Shown in pieces: positions 1 to 9,600 of a DNA stretch of 64,000 nucleotides. The stretch comes from Montifringilla adamsi (Eukaryota; Chordata; Aves; Passeriformes; Passeridae). The stretch is from NCBI GenBank assembly GCA_017590115.1, contig JAGGNK010008559.1, positions 8,053,888 to 8,117,887 on the forward strand, written 5' to 3'. The notes below the pieces were generated by a model that worked only from the letters and a program-made list of their open reading frames with translations, did not search any database and was not told the DNA's origin. The stretch's first letter is position 1. Each line of letters begins with the position of its first letter. The position numbers and the translations under genes were made by a program.

Positions 1-212
1 CATGGTTAAAGATTGTGTTCAAATTCAGGATGGCACTTAAGAATGTATAAAAGTTAAGTGGCTTGGATTTGTTTACAATTAAACCATTGTTTAAAACATG
101 AACTTTAAAAACTCTTCTAACCACTAGAATACTTGGTACATAATCATGAATTAAAAGTAGACATACCTCCTACTGAAAATATTTAGTAATTCCTGGAATT
201 TTATCTTTACAG

Positions 213-346
213 GTATGATCACAGATCTCTTCATAGATAAATTTAAATTTAAAGGCACCAATGTGAAAACCAAAGTTCCTCTCCTTCTGGAAATTCTGGA
301 TGGCTGTGATCAAGATGGATTGATCGCTTTTTTTGATGCTGCCTGA
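213..346 (+). CDS. BBS7: BBS7, last coding exon (partial gene)
   Basis: Terminal coding exon of Bardet-Biedl syndrome 7, a subunit of the BBSome coat complex that sorts membrane proteins to and from the primary cilium. A TTTACAG acceptor ends at 212. The exon enters with two bases of a split codon, then reads from ATG ATC ACA GAT at 215 to the stop TGA at 344-346. The peptide contains [14 protein letters not shown] and ends LIAFFDAA, which I recognise as the conserved BBS7 C-terminus. The rest of the gene lies upstream of the window. Its position just 5' of CCNA2, on the same strand, matches human 4q27. No truncation or frameshift is visible in this exon. Confidence 0.93.
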
Positions 347-700
347 CAAGGAAAAACCAGAGTTAATTTTTCTGGTTTTAACCAAGGCATTTTGGTATCA
401 AGTCAAAAACACTTTTACTCTTTTGTTGTATTGTCAGCTCTTAGGTTTTATTCATATTTATTATCATATTGGATACAGTAGGAAATTTCATATAAAGTGT
501 TGTGTATGTTAACTGTGTGCAGAGGTTTTATGTACAGTGTTAATAGCTCAAGAAAGATCAGATGTAAATACCAAAGATCCTTTTGGGAAAAATGTTTTCA
601 CTACTGTATAAGCCTGTCCTCCCAGCTGCAGGAATGGATGAAGAAACTGGTTTAAGAAACTTGGATGGATTTGGAATAAATCTGTGTGTTTAAGCTGTAC
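347..700 (+). terminator. BBS7 3' UTR and probable poly(A) signal
   Basis: AT-rich sequence after the BBS7 stop with no coding potential. AATAAA at 675-680, followed by T/G-rich sequence, is the best poly(A) signal, giving a 3' UTR of about 350 nt. The exact cleavage site is inferred. Confidence 0.6.
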
Positions 701-1006
701 CTAACTTAGTTTCTCCTGTTGTGTTGAGAATGTGGTGTGAGAATCTCACCAGACTTGATGTAGCTGGTGTGTGCAGAGGGGGGAGAACTCTGAATGTTAG
801 ACTGATGACAGCTCCATTTAAAGCCACATTTGTTTAGGAATGGATGGCATTAAACTTCCTCAGTGCTTCTCCAGCCTCCCTGTGCTTCATTTCAAAACTC
901 CACCTACTTTCTCACTTGGTCTTATTTAAAATTAAAAGAGATAAGCAGCCAGTGGAGACAGAGATCTGTTAGCAAGTCAAAAAGATCAACGCCATTGAAG
1001 TGAGGT

Positions 1007-1147
1007 AGAATCATCAAGAGTGGAAGAGACCTTTGAGATCATCAAGTCCAACCATCAACTTGCCATTATCACTGAAACCCCTAAACCACATCCTCCAGCA
1101 CCATATCCAGACACCTCTTAAACACCTCCAGGGATGGTGACTTACCC
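1007..1147 (-). mobile_element. CR1 LINE 3'-end fragment, reverse orientation
   Basis: The plus strand reads AGAATCATCAAGAGTGGAAG, then GATCATCAAGTCCAACCATC, then CACCTCCAGGGATGGTGACT. This is the reverse complement of the 3' end of avian CR1 elements, recognised from memory of the consensus. It is diverged, 5'-truncated and old. It forms the left arm of an inverted CR1 pair with the fragment at 1200-1330. Confidence 0.8.
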
Positions 1148-1199
1148 TAACAGTGGTAATTTTTTTCCTCATTGTCTCATCTGTGGGGGGGGCCTGGCA

Positions 1200-1330
1200 C
1201 ACGTCGCCTGGAGAAACTATGGATACCCCACCCCCGGAAGCGTTCAAGACCAAGTTGGATGGGTCCCTGAGCAGCGTGGTCTAATGAAAGGTGTCCCTGC
1301 CCAGAGCAGGGTGGTTAGAACACGAGTACC
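1200..1330 (+). mobile_element. CR1 LINE fragment, forward orientation
   Basis: The sequence contains GGAAGCGTTCAAGACCAAGT, TGGATGGGTCCCTGAGCAGC and AGGTGTCCCTGCCC followed by GCAGGGTGGTTAGAAC. These match the forward CR1 tail consensus (GTGTTCAAGGCCAGGTTGGATGG and so on) with substitutions. It is a diverged fragment lacking the terminal 8-bp repeats. The spacer to the reverse fragment is about 50 bp and includes a G8 run at 1186-1193. Confidence 0.78.
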
Positions 1331-1499
1331 TTTGTGCTCTGCGACTCTTTGATAATCGAAAGATTATTATGGTCTCAGCCCGAGGCCATTTCCTCTTGTC
1401 CCCTCGCTGCGGGCACCTCGCTACCCCCTCCTTTCAGAGAGCTGGAGGGAGTGATGAGGTCTCCCTCCCCAGCCTCCTTTTCTCCCGGGACACGTTCAC

Positions 1500-2330
1500 G
1501 AGCCTGGCTGGGCAAGCTCCAGCTCGTTTCCCACACACGTTTCCCGGCAGGAACGCCCGAGGCTCTTCTCTCCCTCCCTTGGGCGGGCGCGGGGCCTGCT
1601 GTCCCCGGCAGCGGCGCTCCCTCCCCGCGGGCTCCCCGCCCTCGGTGTCCGCCCGTGTCTGTCTGTCCGTCCCTCTGTCCGCCCCATCCGGCGCGGCCGT
1701 GACGCCGCGCGCGCCCATTGGGCGGTTCAAGAGTCGCGGGCTACTTGAACGGCGCGGGCGGCTCCAGGCGCGCCTGTCCCCGGCCCCGCCGCTCCGGCCC
1801 CGCCGTCGCCTCCGCCGCGCTGCGCCCCGCTCCTGCTGCGGCCATGCTGGCGGAGCAGGAGAACCAGGAGAACGTGCCCCCGCCGGCGGCCGGCAAAGCC
1901 GCGGCGGCGCCGCCCGCCGCCGGCACCCGCGTGGCGCTGGGGCTGCTGCGGGGAGCGCAGCAGCGCGCCGGGATCCCGCTGCAGGTGAGGGGGGAGCGGC
2001 GGGAGCGGGGGGACGTGGAAGGGACAGCGGCGCGAGCTGTCAGGGCCGGGCGCTGACGGCCGCTCTCCCCACAGGCGGCGCGGGGCGGCTGCGAGGGCCA
2101 TGGAGCGGCGGCGGGGCTGCAGCAGCACCAACATCAGCCCTTCTCCATCCATGTGGACGAGCCCGATGGGGAGCGGGAGCCGCGGCGGCAGCGGGGCGTC
2201 CCGGCGGGGCAGAAGGAGGAGGCGGCGCTGGGGCTGCGTGCGGCCGTGTGTGCCCTGGGGGAGCGGCGGCCCCTGGCTCCCCTGGGCAACGCCATGGAGC
2301 TGAGCTTCGGTACGTGAGAGCCCGGCCCCG
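1500..2330 (+). promoter_or_regulatory. CpG island and promoter of CCNA2
   Basis: A GC-rich, CpG-dense stretch covers the promoter, exon 1, intron 1 and exon 2 of CCNA2. There is no clear TATA box. A CRE-like half site TGACG lies at 1700-1704, an inverted CCAAT box (ATTGG) at 1717-1721, and the CDE/CHR element at 1733-1749. The transcription start is inferred to lie between about 1750 and 1840. Long ORFs on both strands here are composition artefacts. Confidence 0.85.
1733..1749 (+). promoter_or_regulatory. CDE/CHR cell-cycle element of the cyclin A2 promoter
   Basis: AGTCGCGGGCTACTTGAAC at 1732-1750 contains a GC-rich CDE (GTCGCGGG, 1733-1740) followed after four bases by the CHR TTGAA (1745-1749). 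From established knowledge, this element in CCNA2 binds DREAM/MuvB complexes, which repress transcription in G0/G1 and activate it in S/G2. The mammalian CCNA2 element has essentially the same sequence and spacing. The ATTGG box 12 bp upstream is the usual NF-Y partner. Confidence 0.88.
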
Positions 2331-5300
2331 GTGCGCCATGCAGGCCGCGTCCCACCTGCTCCCCCTCAGGGCCCTGCCCCGCGGAGCTCCTCAGCCAGGG
2401 AATGGTTTCCAGAGGGGAAGGAAAGCTGGAGGGCTGTGGCTTGGGACGCAGGCTGGTTTGGCTCCTTTGAGCCTGCCACCAGGATGCAACAGCTCTTCCG
2501 TGCAGCTGAGCCTCTGTGTTCTTATCCCCTGCTATTTTAGGCCGTTTTGTAATTTATAACTTTAGCTCTCAGTACCTCATGAGAGAAGCCAGATTACAGA
2601 CAAGATCAATCCATAAAGCCTTGCCCTTTGCTACCATTACAGAGTTAGAAGGGGACTTTACCCAGGCAGATCCCAAGATGTAAAAGTTTTTTCCCCCAGG
2701 TAGTGGTGCAAGTGTTTTGAGCTCTTGCCAGTATGTGAAAAATGGGAACTGCCAGATCCATCTTCTGTAGCACATGTGTGAATATCTGGGGGCTCATTTT
2801 TCTGTGATCCGCTTCTGCTATCTACAAAAAACCTCCAGCACCCCTGCCCTATTGTAAACCACAGTCTAAGCTTACAGGATCCACATCTATGTTACAAGGT
2901 AACACAGGGTGCACTGAGCACTACATAATTGCAAGAGAGTTTTCCATCTCTTTATTCTTAGCGGGAAGAGGAGAAAGGGGAAGGGGAAACTTCCCTGTTG
3001 CCCTAACATTTCACTTCCGTAGAGTCTCCCCAGCTCCCAGTCCAGCTGAGTGAGCCTGCACAAGGTTCCCTGTGCTGTGAGGAAATGATGCGATGGTGCC
3101 CATTTTAACATGGCTGTTATCCTCTGCTTAGATTCTCCAAGTATTATGGATATTTCAATAACCTCAGAAACAGAAGAGAAAGCACCAAACGTTAATAACG
3201 TGCCAGACTATATCAATGAAATCCATACGTACCTGAGGGAGATGGAGGTGAGCTGCTGTCCCTTTTCTTATTTGCATACAGCCCATGGGGGAAGAGTTTG
3301 GGGTGGAGAAATGTATCTGAACATGAGTTACCAAGACAGTGACTAAATTAGAGCTTGCTGGAAAGGGAGAAATAAGAGCACGGGACTGGTTCATAGTGAT
3401 AAAGTTTATTGTGCCATGCTCAAGCTGGAAAGCAAGATTACAGAAATAGAACTTACTGATCCTAAATTCACCAGTGTTTACTTCTGATTTGTTAAACTGT
3501 GATAAATGGAGTTTAAACACTTGCTTCCTTACCAGCACGTGGTCCATCCTCAACTTTATCTGTCATCTAAACCTACAGGTGAAGTGCAAGCCCAAAATAG
3601 GTTACATGAAGAAGCAACCTGATATCACAAACAACATGCGGGCTATTCTTGTGGACTGGCTGGTGGAAGTTGGAGAAGAATACAAATTACAGAACGAAAC
3701 CCTGCACTTAGCTGTAAATTACATTGATAGGTTTCTTTCTTCCATGTCTGTTTTGAGAGGAAAACTTCAGCTTGTGGGTACTGCAGCTATGCTGCTTGCA
3801 TCGTAAGTGAAATTGCTTCATTTCAGGTTCTACCTACTGATGAAAATCTTGTGGCTGCTCTGTTGCCTACAGCAGGACCGATTTGGGAGGGCTTCACACT
3901 AGGATAAAAATCAGAAGTTATCCACCTAAAAGCTTGGCAGTTATCTTTGAAGTTTGCCCCTAAAATAAGGGTCTGTTATTTCCAGCTATAGCAGCCAGCA
4001 TCTAAAACAGTATTTGAGGCAATATACATAAGGCATGTGAAAAGCAAGTTGTGCTTGCCCTAGTTGCTAATTCAGTGGATTATTCTGGAGTTTCAGTGGC
4101 TCCAAGTACTACATTCCTTAGTCATAAATTATCATACTGTTGTAGCTCTCTAATTTCAAATCCTGGTGATTCAAGAGTTACAGAACCAACTGCAGCAAAC
4201 TTGTTTGGCACCAGTGCCCAGCTCCTTGCCAAGTCAGAATTTAAATGAGTGTTTCATTAAGTGCTGGTGGTTTTCTAGTACTCAATTGTTTACTCATAAA
4301 CGTTTCTCCTGGCAGAAAGTTTGAAGAGATCTACCCTCCTGAAGTAGCCGAGTTTGTCTACATTACAGACGACACCTACACCAAGAAGCAGGTCCTAAGG
4401 ATGGAGCACTTAATTCTGAAGGTTTTGTCATTTGACTTGGCGGCTCCAACAATCAACCAGTTCCTCACCCAGTACTTCCTACACCAGCAGACAGATGCTA
4501 AAGTGGAGAGCCTGTCAATGGTAAGTAGGAATTAATAGCTCAGCTCATGTAATTAGAAAGTTTTATTGCAGATACTTATTGCACAGGTATGTATAACATA
4601 TATACACACCTTATGAATTGTGCTCCTCCAGAAGTGGTGTCCCACTGCTGGGAACTAACACTCCTATTGCCACTTTCTGTTTGGGATGCTCCATTCTTAT
4701 CAGAGGCTGGCACTTGGCCTGGCTCAAGCATGCACCCTTACTCAGAGCAGGCAGAGATTAATGAACTTGAAATTGGGGCTTGTTGCACTGCTAGATAGAT
4801 GTTTCCCTCTCTCTTATCTACAGCTGCCACACCTACCCCTACACACACTTTGGCAAAAAAGGACTTTAGGTTTGGTTTTCTCCTCAACCAGCAGCAAGCT
4901 CTAAATCCAGAGGCTAATTTCTAGAGCAGAGCACAGATAACATTTCATCTGAAGTTACAGTAAATCCTAGCTGTATGCTAGGTACCAGAGGTCCTAAACA
5001 CAAGCCTTTGTCTCACTGTGCAAAGGTCAGATTCGACTGCAGCCTTCCCTCTATTTCTTATGTGTTTGTAAATATAAAATATGCTGGGAAAGCATGTGTT
5101 GAGAATGCTGTTTGACAGTAGCTAGCAGGAGATGCTTAAGGAGGAAGTAAGTGGAAACTGATAAAAGCTGTGCTTCCACCTGATGGCAGGATTGGAAGCT
5201 CAAGTTAGGGTTCTAAAGCAACTGTTAACTTTTGGAAGCAGATGATTCCCTTTTTCATTTCCCTTGCAGTACCTGGGAGAGCTGAGTCTAATTGATGCTG

Positions 5301-6245
5301 ATCCTTACCTGAAATACTTGCCATCAGTTATTGCTGCTGCAGCATTTCATCTGGCGGATTACACACTCACTGGACAAACCTGGGTATGTAGCACTCCAGC
5401 GTGAGCCTTCGAGAGCCTCTGTGTGTGTTCAGTGTATCTGTACACAGCTGGGCCTGGGCTGCAGGAATTGCAGCCCCTCTGTGCTCCTAGGCTGTTAATT
5501 AGGGACTGCTCCCCTGTGGCATTTGAAAAATGGGATGGGGGGATGAGAAAAATATGATTCAACAGGAAGCTAAAAACTCTACCACTGGTGATGAGCATAA
5601 GTGAACAGCAACATTCCAATGTCCCTCACCCTTTCGTTTTTCCCTTCAGCCTGAATCCCTGTGCAAAGTAACTGGCTACACCCTTGAAGACATCAAGCCT
5701 TGCCTCATAGACCTGCACAACACCTACCTCAAAGCAGCCCAGCACACACAACAGTCCATAAGGGAAAAGTACAAGAGTACCAAGTGAGTATCTGTGGAGG
5801 TGTTAATGTCTGAGTTGTCCAAGCATGTAACTGCCTGGCAGGGTGTGGGTGTGGGATGTATCTTTTGAGTCTTCAGGCACTCAGCTAACCAAATTCACCT
5901 CCTCAGTGAGAGGGTGACAGGACTCCTTGGGGTTTTTACATTGTGGTTTGTCAGGCAATACTTGGTGTTCTGTTGCTGCCTGAACTGTCAGGTAGAAACT
6001 GGAGGAATTTTCTTGACATTCCTACAGTTGGTGATACCTAATGCTCCTAAAAATCTGTGTGGGGCATGACAGCCAACAAGCCCCAGAATGTTTCCTGCCT
6101 GGTAGGAAATGTGCTTTACTGCAGTTACGCTGCTCTTTGTGGCAAAGAGCTCTTGAGCAAGATGACATCCTGCCTCTTTTGTTCCCTCTCTAGGTACCAT
6201 GGAGTATCGCTCATTGACCCACCAGACACACTAAACTTATCGTAA
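1844..6245 (+). CDS. CCNA2: Cyclin A2, complete, 8 coding exons, 406 aa
   Basis: Regulatory subunit of CDK2 and CDK1 in S phase and G2/M, acting mainly in the nucleus. Coding exons: 1844-1984, 2075-2309, 3132-3247, 3579-3802, 4316-4520, 5270-5383, 5650-5783, 6194-6245. All are bounded by AG/GT, they sum to 1221 nt, and the frame closes. The start ATG follows the CpG-island promoter and opens [12 protein letters not shown]-box-like RVALGLLRG lies at 29-37, RRPLAPLGN at 111-119, and the hydrophobic-patch MRAIL at 184-188 in cyclin box 1 (about 165-290). The second cyclin fold runs to the C-terminus, [16 protein letters not shown]. The N-terminal 120 residues are Ala/Gly/Pro/Arg-rich and diverged from mammals, whereas the cyclin boxes are nearly invariant. 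Length is close to chicken. Nothing is broken. Confidence 0.98.
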
Positions 6246-7400
6246 TAATCAAGAGACTGATGTTTTTAAGAGATGTATATTACAAGAAAATGATGTACAG
6301 TTTTAAACATGGTTCAGGATTCTAGATATGATCACTCAAAATATGAATACAGGCTTTGATGACTTCAATTATGAAGTTTTGTTTCATGTGGTTTTAATGT
6401 AAATCTTTTGTACATGCAATCTTGTTAAGAGTTTTAGCTGTGTTTTTATCAAAATGTTCTCTTCAGGCACAGAATTAACCATGCAGGCCACATGAAGTCT
6501 GAGACTGCTTATCTAATTATAGACTAAATGTTAATATTAGCAGTGCATTATTATAGTAGGGCTTTTCTCCTTCTGGGTGAGGAAGATTTGGTCTCCACAG
6601 AGTATCAGTAGCATTTTTATTCTGTCTAGTTTAAACTGAGACTTAGCATAGATCCAAAACGTTGCCTTAATGGCTATAAAACTGGAAGAAACTCTATGGC
6701 CACGAGGAGAACTCCTTGCTGGAACTGACTCATGAGGCTGTTTAGGACGTGCCCCAGTTGCTGTATAATGTAGTGCCAGATCTTCATCAGGAGAAAGGCT
6801 GAATGCTCTGCTGCAGGGACTGCACAGTTAAAACCCCTGCACCAGTTCATACCTCACGCTTCCGCTACGCAGAAAATGGTCTTGCTGTCAGTATTTTCTG
6901 GTCCAAGTGTAAAACTGATACTAATCTAAACCCGTGGAATTTCCACTGATGTGTGGCTGTCCCAAAAGTCCATTGATGCCTACTGAGAAAATTAGTCCTC
7001 AGTTTGCTTGCCATTTACCTCTTTGGGGGTGCTGGAGGGGTTAAACTGCAGTGGGTGAACTGCTGCTCTGTGGCCTCAAGAGCAGGGAATGTCTTCTGAC
7101 ATGGATGGGCTGCGTGCAGAGCAGCAGGAATTCCCTACGCCCCTCATGCTTGGGAGGAGCTCCTCTCTGGCACACAGCAAAAATGTGCCATGTTTTTCCT
7201 TAGTTCTGGAACTGTTACATAAGCAAACTGGCATTCAATCAGCATTAGATCAAGTGGATGTTTACCTTCAGCCTGTGTAAATGGAGTGATGCTGCCCTGT
7301 ATCACTGCTGTTGGCATGTAAAGCAGCGAGTGCACAGAAGTGGGCTGAATTGAGCCATTTCCAGGTTGGATAATAAACAGTTTTTGTATCTGATGTTAGT
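6246..7400 (+). terminator. CCNA2 3' UTR with probable poly(A) signal
   Basis: AT-rich non-coding sequence after the stop. AATAAA at 7372-7377, followed by TTTTTGTATCTGATGTTAGT (a U/GU-rich downstream element), is the clearest polyadenylation signal. An earlier non-canonical site cannot be excluded. Confidence 0.5.
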
Positions 7401-9440
7401 GGTCTTGCCAATAGCTTAAAATCACTGAGGAGGAGTGCTGTCATCTTAAATTGGCATTCATTTCTAAAGCCTTCTGGCAAGGGCTGCCCTGTGAAACCTG
7501 TGCCTCTTAGACTTGAAGCCAAGTTGGCGCTGTCTCTGGTTATCTGGGCACCCAGCACTATAAACTCCTCCTCACAGATGTCCAACAGTTGTTAGGGTGT
7601 GGGCTATTTGAAATAATCGTCATCTCTGTCAGGCTGAGCAGCAGCAGTTAATTAGAACAATCTCTGTGTCACCTCAGCAACTACTAAGTTACTACTCTGC
7701 TCCCACCCTTGTGCTCCTGCCTGAGCCTTCCCTGAACAACCTCAACTACAAAACCAATGGAGTCAAGTGGTGATCGAAATTCTGGTCGAAATAAGCAGCA
7801 GGAATTTGGCCAATCTGATCTTCTTAGGATGCACTTGGACTTATGAAGAACCGCATTTCATTAGCCAACAGCCTTTGTTTAGATGAATTTCAGTGGGCTG
7901 CTATGGAAATGCTAAAATGAACTTGGGACAGCCTGTGCGGTGTATCATGTCTGGTGCTTGGCGTTAGAAACACTCTAACCTTGCAGGAGAGGGAGTTTGC
8001 ATAGGGAGGAGTGTTTTTCACTGTTTGTGACCTTGGAAGTGCAACTGGCAACGCTGACTGGTAGCAATTACTTGAAGGTTACAGGCAACAGTGCTCCTCC
8101 TGGGAAACTGGGTTCTACCTTCCCCTTCCTTTCTGTGGTGTATTCCAAGACCACTGAGAAATACCAACTTTGGAGGGGTAATTTAAAGGAAGCTTATGAA
8201 GTATTTTCTCCAGAAAAAGAGTAAGTAGCAGTAGGTGAAGAGACTTCAGTGGGTTTTAGTATTAATTTAGTGCTTAATCAAAGAGCTGTGCTCAAGTTTC
8301 AATGAAATTTGTTCCCTTACTGTTCCCATACCACAGAAAAATTCTTCCATGCTCCCTGAGCTTTATTTTCACCATTATCAACACAACTTCTTCTGCAGCC
8401 TAACAAAAAAATCTTGTCAGGAGCTGGCATCTCTGCCCACAATGTTCCTCCTTCCTCAGGGTAGCTCTTGCTTCTGCTATTAAATGCTATCTTTTTCCAC
8501 CTTCTCATTTTCCAAAGTTAATATGGGACAATTCCAGCTTTTGCTTCGAAGCCTTGAACAAAATATCCCGGGTTGTACTGTACTACTGTTAAGCCTATCC
8601 AGGTTAACTTCTTTCCAACTAAAGGCTCTAAGGAATACAGGGATGTTCTGTGTGAAGAAGGGAGAAACAGCAGTGCAAAAAATACTGTTCTTTTTTCTGA
8701 AGAAGTTTACAGTCTTGTGGTACTACACGACTAAGAAGGAACTGCATCTTCACCCATTTTTGTACTCGGGACAGTGACTTTGGGTTGGAAGAACTGACAC
8801 TAAGAAAATGCACTGGTTTAGCCCCTGGAGAAAAGAGGTTTTGTGTGTTGGTCCCTTCCTGAAAGAGCACAACTTGATTCAAGATTTGCCTGGCTGGGAG
8901 CAATGTTATATACATATGGTTTGGGTTTGTTTTTTTTTACATTAAGATTTTAACCTGATTTGGGGAATGGGAATGTAAAATCTGCAACAGTAACTTCTCT
9001 CCTGTTCACAGCTCATGTAACACTGAGGTCACCTGTAAAATAGCCCTGCTTCACTTTGTAAATATGTGTGTGTTTCCAGGGTCACTTGTTTGCAAACAAA
9101 GTGCCCAGATCAGGTATTTTGCAATCCTCCTTGTCTCTTTGTTTTGCCTGATCCTAAATTCAGAGCATAACTCTTCGCCTGTAGTTCAAGAAGCATTCCT
9201 GTCTGTTGCATGTGATATTTAATTAAACTTTTAACGAAACTCCACTGCTGAAGTTCTGTGCTAGTTTGTTAAGTCCATGCATTTCTGGTGATTTTCATAG
9301 TGTTTTCAAAGTGGTTTGAGTGCAACGTGAGATGTGGAGTAACGGGCAAGAAGGTTTTAATCACAGCACATTGATTTTTCCCCTGTGAAGAAAGCTGAAC
9401 TAGGTGTGTTTTTGCTGCACCTAGATGCCAAACCTAGGAT
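7401..9440. other. Convergent spacer between CCNA2 and EXOSC9
   Basis: About 2 kb between the inferred 3' ends of the two convergent genes. I see only short non-conserved ORFs and no repeat I can name. ATTAAA at 9222-9227 could serve as a weak distal poly(A) signal for CCNA2. Confidence 0.5.
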
Positions 9441-9461
9441 TTCAGTTATGGGCACCATTTT

Positions 9462-9467
9462 TTTATT
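9462..9467 (-). terminator. EXOSC9 poly(A) signal
   Basis: TTTATT on the plus strand reads AATAAA on the minus strand, about 135 nt past the EXOSC9 stop codon. This predicts a short 3' UTR. Confidence 0.65.
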
Positions 9468-9600
9468 TAAATCTCTGTACAATCGTTTAACATATACGTA
9501 AAAGCAGAACCAAGTAAACAAAATTATCTACAAAAATAAGCTCAGTAATAATACACCAAAATCCATATTATACAGCATTCCTGCAGGAGGGCTGATGGCT

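Noticed and set aside
1727..2152. 141-codon minus-strand ORF over CCNA2 exons 1-2
   Set aside because: Antisense shadow of GC-rich coding sequence. No recognisable protein.
1291..2559. 422-codon plus-strand ORF across the CCNA2 promoter and first exons
   Set aside because: It is in another frame over a CpG island with few stops. The real CCNA2 exons and splice sites explain the region.
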